Below, piece by piece: positions 26,715 to 34,182 of a stretch of 64,000 bases of DNA. This DNA is from Bacillus sp. ZZV12-4809 (lineage in GTDB: Bacteria; Bacillota; Bacilli; Bacillales; Cytobacillaceae). The translations under genes were made by a program, and so were the position numbers. Within the stretch, counting starts at the first letter, position 1; each line of letters opens with the position of its first letter. Under the pieces are notes generated by a model. That model ran no database searches. It saw only the letters and a list, made by a program, of their open reading frames with translations, and was not told the origin of the DNA. The stretch is from NCBI RefSeq assembly GCF_009849585.1, contig NZ_VCRN01000004.1:1-64000 (forward strand). Reading direction: 5' to 3'.

Positions 26715-26725
26715 TCTGCTCCCCC

Positions 26726-27418
26726 CTATATCTTGTCAATGGCATTCCTAAACTCTGCAACAGAGCTCTTAATACTTTCTGCTGTATGTCCGGTTACAAT
26801 TGCCCCTAACATAATTCCTTTAACACCCGCTTGAGCAAGGAGTGAAATGTCAGCTGGCACCAATTTTCGCTGCGACGGAATAAGAAGTGGGACATCCACC
26901 TTCTCTGCTAAATATTTATAAGCAAGAATATCTTTAAATGTAAGAGGAGACCCATATTCCTCACCAGGCACAATCGATGCTTCAAGCGCAGTTATATCCA
27001 GAGACTTTAACTGCCCCATCTTCTCAATATCGTAATCTGATGAGATGGCAAAGGTTTTTTCCATACCGGCAAGCTTCATCATCCAGCTTGGCATGTGGTG
27101 AGCATAGATTGAAAAATAATTGAATCCAGCTTGAGAGAGCAGGTTCAATTCACTTTGTTTGATTTCCTCAAAAGAGCCACCAGGTACAATTCCAAGCGGA
27201 CCGGTATATTCCGATCGTATTTGCCGGAATACTTCCATATAAGATTCTGTCGGGCGGAACATATTACCTGAAGCACGATGATTCACATTTACATGCATTT
27301 TCACAGCATCTGCACCTTCACTTAATGCAGCCTGTGCCAATTCGAGATTATTCTCAGGCAAGCTCACAATTAGCGTAACTTCTTTCTCACTAAGATAACT
27401 GCTTAAAGAAGAATTCAT
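26726..27418 (-). CDS. TIM-barrel protein, possible sugar-phosphate aldolase/epimerase-like enzyme
   Basis: Cytoplasmic protein of 230 aa with alternating strands and helices typical of a (beta/alpha)8 barrel: VTLIVSLPENN, GADAVKMHVNV, GPLGIVPGG, FNYFSIYAHH, TALEASIVPGE, VPLLIPSQRK and VKGIMLGAIVTG. The last two blocks resemble the phosphate-binding end of NanE- or KDPG-aldolase-like barrels, but I cannot match it to a named family. It has no signal peptide. AGAGGTGA precedes ATG 27418. It lies between the binding-protein gene and the permeases, so it probably acts on the imported compound. A metabolic rather than transport role is inference. Confidence 0.6.
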   Translation of the reverse strand: MNSSLSSYLSEKEVTLIVSLPENNLELAQAALSEGADAVKMHVNVNHRASGNMFRPTESYMEVFRQIRSEYTGPLGIVPGGSFEEIKQSELNLLSQAGFNYFSIYAHHMPSWMMKLAGMEKTFAISSDYDIEKMGQLKSLDITALEASIVPGEEYGSPLTFKDILAYKYLAEKVDVPLLIPSQRKLVPADISLLAQAGVKGIMLGAIVTGHTAESIKSSVAEFRNAIDKI

Positions 27419-27439
27419 ACTATCACCTCTTATGAATAG

Positions 27440-27475
27440 GCAAGCGGTTAAGCCTAATGAGGATTAACCGCCTGC
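27440..27475 (-). other. intercistronic stem-loop after the binding-protein gene
   Basis: GCAGGCGGTTAA and TTAACCGCTTGC (forward arms 27464-27475 and 27440-27451) form a near-perfect 12-bp stem with a 12-base loop and no U tract. In ABC operons such structures downstream of the binding-protein gene protect its mRNA or weaken readthrough, giving more binding protein than permease. That role is inferred from family practice. Confidence 0.6.
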
Positions 27476-27483
27476 TAAACAGT

Positions 27484-28767
27484 TTATTTCAAAATCGGAT
27501 CGATTTTTTTATCCATTCCATCGAGAATTTCTTCTGGTTTCTTTAACTGTCCAAACAGTTCATCGAATCCGAATTGAATTGCGTTATCAATTTTCTGCCA
27601 TTCCATATGGCCTTCCTGCAGTCTTGCATTGTCCATCTCATCAATAACAGCACGCTGAATACTTTCAGCCGGCGGATTGTTAGGCTGATTTACAAACTCA
27701 TCAGAACTTAGGACAGACTCACGCGGCGGTACAAAGAAGGTAGATGAAGCCGTGATTCCCTCTTGACTCGTTAAAAACTTTAGGAGTTCCTTGGCTTCTT
27801 CAGGATGCTTGGACCCTGCAAACATCGTGTAGCCAGCCTGGCCCAGCATTGGGAATCTTCCCTCAGGGCCTTCCGGCAGAGGTGCGATATCCCATTTGAA
27901 ATCTTTTACTTCGCGGGCACGTGATACATAGCTGTAGACATCAAAGAACATTCCAATTTTGCCGGATTCAAAGCTTACTTGTTCACCAGCTTTCGGATGA
28001 GACTTGTCTTTAAACATCATGCGATCGAGCATTTCCAGTGTTTCAACCCCTTGTGGGCTGTTCCACGTAAACTCAGTTGTTTCTTCATTAAATAGGCTTC
28101 CTCCGTTGCTCCACGTGTGTGAAAGCAATGCAATCCAAGTATTCCAGTCACGGAAGAAATTAGCTCCATATGTGCCGCTTGCTGAGATTGCTTTTGCGGA
28201 TTTTTCAAATTGCTCCCAGTTCCATGTTCCAGCTTCCATATGTTCATTTGGTGTCTTTTCACCTGCTTTTACAAACAGGTCCTCGTTATAGAAAAGAACC
28301 ATAGGAGGCGTTGAAAACGGGAGACCGTATAACTTTCCGTCCTTTTCAAACAGCTCTAAAGTAGATGGAAAGAAATCATCCATGTTATATTCTTTATCTT
28401 CTTTAAAAGAAGATACATCTTCTAAAATACCATTTTCTATAAATTGAGGGACCATCCGTTCAGCTGCCCAGCCGATATCAGGCAATTCTCTGCCCGCTGC
28501 TAAAACGGTTATTTTTTGCTGGTAATCCGGAAATGGCACACTCTCTAAATTCACCTTGATGTTAGGGTGGGTCTCATAGAATTTTTCAAGGAGCTTATTA
28601 TACATCTCCTGATGAGCTTCGTTTCCCCATATCATAAAGGTAAGTTCTACTGGTTTATCATTCTTTTTCGAATCTCCGCCTGAGCTGGATGGTTCTGCTT
28701 TATTGCTGCAGGCAAATGTAAACGTTGTCATTAAGAAAATTAAAAAAATCACACCTAGCTTCTTCAT
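27484..28767 (-). CDS. extracellular sugar-binding lipoprotein of ABC importer
   Basis: Family 1 solute-binding protein of about 427 aa. A lipoprotein signal ends TTFTFACSN, giving a lipid-modified Cys; a Ser/Gly/Lys linker follows. The mature fold has ELTFMIWGNEAH, LPDIGWAAERMVPQF, YGLPFSTPPMVLFYNEDLF and GKIGMFFDVYSY, typical of MalE/CUT1 proteins. ATG 28767 has AGGAGAGGGGG just upstream, while the in-frame ATG at 28818 would swallow the signal into a long leader. It follows the response-regulator gene by 101 bases, enough for a separate promoter controlled by that regulator. Confidence 0.92.
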   Translation of the reverse strand: MKKLGVIFLIFLMTTFTFACSNKAEPSSSGGDSKKNDKPVELTFMIWGNEAHQEMYNKLLEKFYETHPNIKVNLESVPFPDYQQKITVLAAGRELPDIGWAAERMVPQFIENGILEDVSSFKEDKEYNMDDFFPSTLELFEKDGKLYGLPFSTPPMVLFYNEDLFVKAGEKTPNEHMEAGTWNWEQFEKSAKAISASGTYGANFFRDWNTWIALLSHTWSNGGSLFNEETTEFTWNSPQGVETLEMLDRMMFKDKSHPKAGEQVSFESGKIGMFFDVYSYVSRAREVKDFKWDIAPLPEGPEGRFPMLGQAGYTMFAGSKHPEEAKELLKFLTSQEGITASSTFFVPPRESVLSSDEFVNQPNNPPAESIQRAVIDEMDNARLQEGHMEWQKIDNAIQFGFDELFGQLKKPEEILDGMDKKIDPILK

Positions 28768-28868
28768 CTTTTTCCCCCTCTCCTTTGACTCTAATTGTAG
28801 AAGGAATAACTCATTCAAAATATCCCTTTGTTCAAAGAAAAAGTATGATTTTAATAGTTGTTGGAATC

Positions 28869-29570
28869 TTAAGATAACTTTCTGTACTCTTTAGGTGTTA
28901 CCCCGACTTCCTGTTTAAAAAGTGCCATAAAATGCTTGGGGCTCTTATAACCTGAGAGCTGAGCTACTTCATATACCTTTAAGTTGGTGTTCTTCAGCAG
29001 ATTTTTCGCTCTTTTTAAACGTTCATCCGTTAAATAGTCTGTAAAAGTCTGATTTAATTCGGCTTTAAACAATTGCCCTATGTATTGGGGATGGAGAAAC
29101 ATATGATCAGCAATGTGTTTAAGTGTTACTTCCTGACCAATATGATCGTGAACGTACTGAAGAATTTTTTGAAACTGTCCGGATACATCTGTATAGGTCT
29201 CTTCTTTATCTTTAAAAATACTGGTAATTATAGTAGATAGCTCAACCCGATTAACCGGTTTAAGCAAGTAATCCGTAACACCATATTTAAGAGCTGCTCT
29301 TGCATATTCAAAATCACTGTGCCCGCTCAGGATAATAACGGGTACATTCTCAGAGACTTGCCTTACCTTTGAAATAAAGGCTAACCCATCCATTCCTCCC
29401 ATACGTATATCCGTAACAATTAAATGCGGGATCTGCTGCCGAACCCGCATCAGGCCTTCCTCACCGCTTTTTGCTTCCCATACTTGAATCTCTCCGCTTA
29501 TGGCCTCTAGTAATACCTTCAACCCTTGTCTAATAATTGATTCATCTTCAACCACTAATACGTTTTTCAT
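28869..29570 (-). CDS. YesN-type response regulator with AraC HTH
   Basis: Two-component response regulator of 233 aa. The receiver domain starts VLVVEDESIIRQG; phospho-acceptor Asp is in LIVTDIRMGG (about residue 54), with ILSGHSDFEYA and YLLKPVN following. The C-terminal part is an AraC-type double HTH (about residues 135-233): LKHIADHMFLHPQYIGQLFKAE and VYEVAQLSGYKSPKHFMALFKQ. ATG 29570 has GGGAGG upstream and overlaps the 3' end of the kinase gene; the longer frame to 29711 runs inside the kinase gene. It probably activates the adjacent sugar-uptake genes in response to the sensor. Confidence 0.93.
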   Translation of the reverse strand: MKNVLVVEDESIIRQGLKVLLEAISGEIQVWEAKSGEEGLMRVRQQIPHLIVTDIRMGGMDGLAFISKVRQVSENVPVIILSGHSDFEYARAALKYGVTDYLLKPVNRVELSTIITSIFKDKEETYTDVSGQFQKILQYVHDHIGQEVTLKHIADHMFLHPQYIGQLFKAELNQTFTDYLTDERLKRAKNLLKNTNLKVYEVAQLSGYKSPKHFMALFKQEVGVTPKEYRKLS

Positions 29571-31383
29571 CCCATTTTTCCTCCTCCCAATATAGCGGTA
29601 AAGAAACAGAGACAGAAAACCCTTTATGCTCTTCACTTTGGATATCCAAGCCGAAATCACTTCCATACAGCAGCTGAATCCGTTCATGTATATTCGGCAA
29701 TGCCACACCATGATGTGATTCGTTGGAAAGGCTTGGTTTCCGAGCTGTAATAATTTGTTTTAATTCTCTTAATTCCTCTTTATCCATACCCGCTCCATTA
29801 TCCGAAATGATTATTTTTAATTGTTCACCTATTTTAGAAGCCTGTATTTTTATCTTTCCCCCTGTATTGCGTAATCCGTGGACAATTGCATTTTCAATAA
29901 TGGGCTGAAGGATTAGCTTGGGTATGACTGCATCCCTTAATGAATCTGGAATGTCCTCAATATAATGCAGTTTCTCTCCTATTCTTACTTTTTGAATGGT
30001 GATATAAGAGCTAACGAATGCCGCCTCTTCCTCTAGCCTGACAATTTTCGCTTTGTTGTCCACCGTATACCTGAGCAGCTTACCTAATGAAGCGACCATA
30101 TCCGATACTTCAAAATTCCCCCTGGTAATCGCCAGCATATTAATAGACTCTAACGTGTTATAGAGGAAATGAGGATTCATCTGGCTTTGCAGAGCCCTAA
30201 GCTCCGCATCCTTCTCTCTCAGATTCGTTCGATAGACTTCGGTAACCAAACGGTCAATTTCACTAACCATTAAATTGAACCCTTTCCCAAGATCACCAAT
30301 TTCGTCATTTGATTGAACCATTACCCGCTGGGAGAAATTCCCCTTTTTGACTCCCTCCATTGCTTCTCTCAGTCTATGAATGGAGCCAACAAGAGGCTTT
30401 GATAATATAAAACCTAAAATGAATGCTATTAAAATACCGGCCATAATCACAACGAGAAGTACTTTCCGAAGATAGTTCACTTCGCTAAAAATTTCAGATT
30501 TGGGTATGAGCATAACAATATTCAGTCCCGAGTACTCAGATTGATTATAAACCATCATATAATCTACACCTTCAATCGGGATATTGGTATAATTATTAAC
30601 TTTTATATTTTCAATTTTGGGCAATATGCTGGGAGAAATATCATTTTCCTCACTGTTTGGATAAATGATTTCCTGTTGGTTGTTTACAATGAAAATTTGG
30701 CTCTTTGTCTTTGTATTCTTAACCATCTCCTGGATCAGCTCTTGCTTCAAATCTATTTTAATAATACCAAGCGGTGTTTGATCTGATGGATCCCTTATTA
30801 ATCTAGCGACCGAAAAGACAGCTGTATCCTTATTTAAGTAATAGTTCGGATAATGCAGCGGAAGAATCACATGTTCACCATCTGCTTCTACTATTCTTTG
30901 AAGCCACTCGTTATTTTGTTCAAATACTTGAAGCATAATGGTATTGGAATCGAGATTACTGAATATATTCCCATCATTGGCCAGGATGTGTATACCACGA
31001 ATTTCGTTTCTCATATGAACAAAACTCGAAATATATCGCCAGATTTTTATTCTCTCATTTGCTGGCGGAAAGGGGGCCGCTACCTCTGAAGCCTGGTGAT
31101 TCTTTAATATATTTATTACTTCTTGATCATATAAAGGGGATAAAGAAATGATCTGCATTTCTTTAATATACCGGTCCAGATTCCGATTGATTTGATCAGC
31201 AAGCTGTATAGAATATTCTTCTGCGTTCCTTTGGCTTGCTCCGCCAAATTGATAGTAGATGATACTGCCAAGAATTGAGGCGGTCAGTAAGATTAAGAAG
31301 GAGAAAACCAGAATGAGCTTAATGCGGTAAGGAAGAGAGAGCAGCTTTGCTTTACAGGATTTTCTTATTGTTTTTAGATTCAT
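29548..31383 (-). CDS. YesM-type sensor histidine kinase
   Basis: Membrane sensor kinase of 611 aa. TM1 at about residues 20-45, a large extracytoplasmic Cache-like sensor, TM2 near residues 303-325, then a HAMP region (SKPLVGSIHRLREAM). The His_kinase block is SQMNPHFLYNTLESIN (phosphorylated His near residue 400), and the ATPase domain has NAIVHGLRN, ISDNGAGMD and GVALPNIHERI. This is the YesM/LytS-like group that senses extracellular carbohydrates and acts with YesN regulators. It is the first gene of the operon and overlaps the regulator gene. Confidence 0.93.
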   Translation of the reverse strand: MNLKTIRKSCKAKLLSLPYRIKLILVFSFLILLTASILGSIIYYQFGGASQRNAEEYSIQLADQINRNLDRYIKEMQIISLSPLYDQEVINILKNHQASEVAAPFPPANERIKIWRYISSFVHMRNEIRGIHILANDGNIFSNLDSNTIMLQVFEQNNEWLQRIVEADGEHVILPLHYPNYYLNKDTAVFSVARLIRDPSDQTPLGIIKIDLKQELIQEMVKNTKTKSQIFIVNNQQEIIYPNSEENDISPSILPKIENIKVNNYTNIPIEGVDYMMVYNQSEYSGLNIVMLIPKSEIFSEVNYLRKVLLVVIMAGILIAFILGFILSKPLVGSIHRLREAMEGVKKGNFSQRVMVQSNDEIGDLGKGFNLMVSEIDRLVTEVYRTNLREKDAELRALQSQMNPHFLYNTLESINMLAITRGNFEVSDMVASLGKLLRYTVDNKAKIVRLEEEAAFVSSYITIQKVRIGEKLHYIEDIPDSLRDAVIPKLILQPIIENAIVHGLRNTGGKIKIQASKIGEQLKIIISDNGAGMDKEELRELKQIITARKPSLSNESHHGVALPNIHERIQLLYGSDFGLDIQSEEHKGFSVSVSLPLYWEEEKWDEKRISG

Positions 31384-31702
31384 GAAGATTCCCCTTTGTC
31401 TGGAACTTTTGCTCTATAGGGAGATGTTCTTCTTTTCTTTCATAAATCCTTCTTTCATTTTAAATGCAACTTTTGTCTTAGCCTTAAATAGAAAAGGACA
31501 GAAAAATTCTGCCCTTGAATGAAACTGTTCCTTATTATCAAGCCAAAAAAGAAAATATTAAGGTAAAATAAGTAAAATTTAGAAAAAAATCAAAAATACC
31601 CTAGTTTACTCTCGCGCTATTAGGTATAATATCATAGTAATTATTACTTATTTTTCCCGATGATAAGATGCTATTTTTAATTAAAAGTTTGGAGGTGAAA
31701 TT
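31384..31702. other. divergent intergenic region with a rightward promoter
   Basis: TAGTTT (31602-31607) and a perfect TATAAT (31625-31630), 17 bases apart, point rightward to the 94-aa gene. On the minus strand GGGCAGAA-TTT-TTCTGTCC-TTTT (about 31491-31517) is a small hairpin with a short U run ahead of the kinase gene, perhaps a weak attenuator. No CcpA-type site is evident. The leftward promoter could not be fixed. Confidence 0.5.
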
Positions 31703-31987
31703 ATGGCTAAAGTAAAGTTGAAAAATCAAGGTGGAGTGGTGAAAGAATTAAAGGTCGGATTCTCGTGGACTACTTTCTTCTTCGGCGGCTGGGTCGCAAT
31801 GTTTAGGGGGCAGTGGGGAGAAGTAGCAAAATGGTTCTTTTTAAATCCTATTACTCTTGGAATTTGGGGATTAGCACAGTGCTGGACTGCCAATAAAAAA
31901 ACTGTAATCAGTTATATTGAAAAAGGATACGAGCCTGTTAGTGACAACGATAAAACATTATTGGTGCAGAAACAAATTGTTGCCTGA
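31703..31987 (+). CDS. small membrane protein
   Basis: Protein of 94 aa with one or two hydrophobic segments (TTFFFGGWVAMF and FFLNPITLGIWGLAQCW) between a basic N-terminus and a polar tail. It has the look of short DUF2628-like or TM2-like membrane proteins, but I cannot name it with certainty. GGAGGTGAAATT precedes the ATG, a near-perfect ribosome site, and a TATAAT promoter lies 75 bases upstream. A strong terminator follows at 32055-32084, so it is a single-gene unit. Function unknown. Confidence 0.75.
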   Translation: MAKVKLKNQGGVVKELKVGFSWTTFFFGGWVAMFRGQWGEVAKWFFLNPITLGIWGLAQCWTANKKTVISYIEKGYEPVSDNDKTLLVQKQIVA

Positions 31988-32054
31988 TCCGCATTAATTG
32001 ATTTCTATATTAATAGATTTACAGACAAAGGATTAATCCATACATATTGGCAAT

Positions 32055-32084
32055 AAAATCCTATTCTTTGAATAGGATTTTTGC
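32055..32084 (+). terminator. intrinsic terminator
   Basis: AAATCCTATTC-TTT-GAATAGGATTTTTG: a 10-bp stem followed by T5, about 70 bases after the 94-aa gene. Confidence 0.85.
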
Positions 32085-32202
32085 TATCTTACATAATAAA
32101 AATTCAACAAGATTCTAATAATACATTTTTCCTTTTTTGTGGAAAAAAGTTTAACTTATACCAATATTTTAGCTGGGTTATTTTTAAGCATAACGCAAAA
32201 CA

Positions 32203-32230
32203 AAAAAAAGCGGGGATATCCCCCGCTTGT
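32203..32230 (-). terminator. intrinsic terminator of the regulator-propeptide unit
   Basis: The minus strand reads AGCGGGGG-ATA-TCCCCGCT followed by eight T. It begins about 13 bases after the propeptide stop codon and makes the regulator-propeptide pair an insulated unit. Confidence 0.9.
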
Positions 32231-32239
32231 AAATCAATT

Positions 32240-32470
32240 TTAATGCTCTGACGGAATACCCGTTGTAGAAAATGCAGGACTATGTTCTGAAGGAATACCG
32301 GCTAACTCAATCGTTTTGCCAACACTATGTTCTGATGGAATGCCTGCCAACTCTACAGGTGTGACAACACTATGCTCTGATGGAATGCCTGCCTCCTGGT
32401 TCCCAGCAAAAGATGCTCCAGCTCCAATTACCCCTAATGCCAATGCTCCAGCTAAAACTAATTTTTTCAT
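32240..32470 (-). CDS. secreted propeptide with four GIPSEH repeats (candidate RRNPP quorum-sensing pheromone precursor)
   Basis: Short exported protein of 76 aa. The N-terminus is a Sec signal peptide (MKKLVLAGALALGVIGAG, ending ASFA). The mature part consists of four copies of GIPSEH separated by short spacers: three copies read AGIPSEHS, two of them after an EL dipeptide, and the last copy is the C-terminus itself. Repeats differ in DNA only at third codon positions. ATG 32470 has GAGGAG 8 bases upstream; the frame can be extended to 32494 but without a site. The gene starts 46 bases after the stop of a PlcR/NprR-like regulator gene, the layout of plcR-papR and nprR-nprX. Released GIPSEH-type peptides, re-imported by Opp, would bind that regulator. 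Mature ends are inferred. Confidence 0.85.
   Translation of the reverse strand: MKKLVLAGALALGVIGAGASFAGNQEAGIPSEHSVVTPVELAGIPSEHSVGKTIELAGIPSEHSPAFSTTGIPSEH
32243..32389 (-). repeat. four in-frame 18-bp GIPSEH-coding repeats
   Basis: Copies lie at 32243-32260, 32282-32299, 32327-32344 and 32372-32389, spaced 39, 45 and 45 bases. On the coding strand the first is GGT ATT CCG TCA GAG CAT. All differences among copies are in the third bases of the Gly, Pro and Glu codons, so the peptide is identical in every copy. Confidence 0.95.
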
Positions 32471-32516
32471 GACATTGACTCCTCTCTTATTCAAAATTTA
32501 TTGAATTATTTTTATA

Positions 32517-33404
32517 CTAACATTTATTGAGTAATTTTTCCATTTCGGATTCTACAATTTGGATAAATTTTTTATTATTTTGCAGTTTCAGTATATAAAT
32601 AGCTTTTTGAAGAAACTCTACTCCGTTTTCTTTATCGCCTAGTTTTATATAATTCTCCCCAGTTTGATAATGTAAATTGGCAAACAGATATTGGATTTCT
32701 TCATGGATGCAAATATCAATTCCCTTTTGGCAATAAATGAGGGATTCCTGGAACTCCCCAATCTCTGTCAAGGCCTGGGATAACCCAAATAGGATCCTGA
32801 CTTTCCCCCTGCTTTCAAGGATATGCGGCAGCTTTTCCAAATCATTAAGTGCCTTTTTGAACATCGAGATGGCTTCATGGTAATGGTTTTTATCTTTATA
32901 TAAAATAGCGATACTTGCTAATATTTCGACTTCTCTTTCCGATAAGTTTACTCTTTTTTCGTTGGTAAGATCTAAGGCAGCATGCAATATCTGGATTGCT
33001 TTATCAAAATCCTTCTCAAGATAAAAAACACAGATTCCCTGATGCCAAATTAAGAATTGCTTCAGCATGACAGGCTGAAAAATGGGATTATCCAGTTCCT
33101 TTTGCACAATCTCGTATATGGCCTGATAATTCCAATTCCGCTTGTGCTTATTAATAATCTGCATAACAGCTGTAGAATAATTTATGGTGGATTTCGAGGC
33201 AATATTAAAGAAGTACGTAAGATCAATATTCATTTTATTTGCTAATTGGTTCAGTGTTTCCAGACTTGGATACGCTTTCTCTCTTTCAAAAGAAATAAGA
33301 TCATCCTCAGAACATATGCCCTCTGCCAACTCCTTAACACTTAACCCTTTATACTGACGAAAAGATTGTAAGCTGTCGCCAATTAAATACTCACTTAAAT
33401 TCAT
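32517..33404 (-). CDS. PlcR/NprR-like (RRNPP) HTH-TPR transcription regulator
   Basis: Cytoplasmic peptide-sensing regulator of 295 aa, the usual PlcR size. Residues 1-65 are an XRE-type HTH (DSLQSFRQYKGLSVKELAEGI, SFEREKAYPSLETLNQLANKM, LTYFF). Residues from about 100 on are TPR-like helices: WHQGICVFYLEKDFDKAIQ, ALDLT, ASIAILYKDKNHYHEAISMF, LFGLSQALTEIGEFQESLIYC and YQTGENYIKLGDKENGVEF. ATG 33404 has GAGGG upstream; the longer frame to 33530 starts in the promoter region. It is followed 46 bases on by the GIPSEH propeptide gene, so the two are probably a receptor-pheromone pair. Targets are unknown. Confidence 0.88.
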   Translation of the reverse strand: MNLSEYLIGDSLQSFRQYKGLSVKELAEGICSEDDLISFEREKAYPSLETLNQLANKMNIDLTYFFNIASKSTINYSTAVMQIINKHKRNWNYQAIYEIVQKELDNPIFQPVMLKQFLIWHQGICVFYLEKDFDKAIQILHAALDLTNEKRVNLSEREVEILASIAILYKDKNHYHEAISMFKKALNDLEKLPHILESRGKVRILFGLSQALTEIGEFQESLIYCQKGIDICIHEEIQYLFANLHYQTGENYIKLGDKENGVEFLQKAIYILKLQNNKKFIQIVESEMEKLLNKC

Positions 33405-33706
33405 CAGCTTTCCCTCACTTAGTATGATTAATAGTATTACTTTACCACAAAAAGTATAATAAAGTTTTAATAAAGATTCAGGCGTGTACAGGAACAGAAT
33501 CAGTTTCAGGCGATGCATTGGATGTTCCAATATATATATTCGATAGTTCCAGCAAATATCCTTTTATTTATAAAAAATTTGTAATCACTTTTTCCTAAAA
33601 TCAGATTCTTTACTGCCATTCATTCAGCAGTAATTTACGCAAAATAAAAACCCTGCTAAAAAGAGGGTTAATCTAACATTATTAGTCTATTTAATGGTTT
33701 CTGCGT
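33405..33706. other. upstream region of the RRNPP regulator and terminator of the 50-aa gene
   Basis: The terminator at 33641-33669 is listed separately. Nearer the regulator, TAATAAAG occurs twice in a row (about 33457-33475), and TATACT/TAATAC hexamers are possible -10 elements, none with a convincing -35. A GTTCCA repeat pair near 33525-33550 may be a regulator site. No gene is seen. Confidence 0.4.
33641..33669 (-). terminator. intrinsic terminator downstream of the 50-aa gene
   Basis: The minus strand reads AACCCT-CTTTTTAGC-AGGGTT followed by TTTATTTT, about 40 bases after the stop at 33707. Its presence supports real leftward transcription of that small frame. Confidence 0.65.
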
Positions 33707-33859
33707 TTAATTACCCACTAATTTTCTTAAGTCATTTTCAATCTCTGATAGAAGCTTATTAACGCTCATTTCTTTTTCGCCAACACCAATTTCATATACC
33801 TTTGTAAGCATCTCCAAAAAAAGTGCATTTATTGTCTTATGATCTTCATTATCCAGCAA
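33707..33859 (-). CDS. small hypothetical protein between the two RRNPP regulators
   Basis: Frame of about 50 aa starting at TTG 33859, with AGGAGG 9-10 bases upstream; an ATG at 33889 would contain that site. The product is acidic and helical (NEDHKTINALFLEMLTKVYE, KLLSEIENDLRKLV), without signal peptide or membrane segment, so it is not an obvious exported pheromone. A terminator follows at 33641-33669. I do not recognise it. Position between two homologous peptide-sensing regulators makes a link possible but unproven. Confidence 0.5.
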   Translation of the reverse strand: MLDNEDHKTINALFLEMLTKVYEIGVGEKEMSVNKLLSEIENDLRKLVGN

Positions 33860-34182
33860 CTTTGTAACTCCTCCTATTTTCCTATTCATTCCTATGACAT
33901 TATTCTATTTCCTTTTTGGTTATTTGACAATATTTTTCCAATAAAAAAGAACCGCCTCCTGCTATGGAAAGCGGCTAAAATTGGAGATTTAAAAGGATTT
34001 TCCATTCGTGCAAATAGGGTTATTGCCTGATGCACTTCCTATTTTTATTAAAGCATTATTACGGAATCTATGCTTTCTTGATTATTTATCGTTTTCCATT
34101 GGTTTCAAAGTGAATCCTCTTGTTTATAAAGATTTTTAATAGTAAATATAACTATAAGAATATTTTTTCAGGAGGATTTCAA
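33860..34182. other. divergent region ahead of the second RRNPP regulator
   Basis: No gene supported. The minus strand has AGCCGC...GCGGTT followed by CTTTTTT (about 33945-33976), a terminator-like hairpin with no evident upstream gene. ATGGAAA (33964-33970) and TTTCCAT (33999-34005) form an inverted pair. A convincing promoter for the regulator at 34183 was not found. Confidence 0.4.

Noticed and set aside
33839-34030. 63-aa plus-strand frame between the RRNPP regulators
   Set aside because: No ribosome site, overlaps the start of the better-supported minus-strand 50-aa gene, and passes through hairpin sequence.
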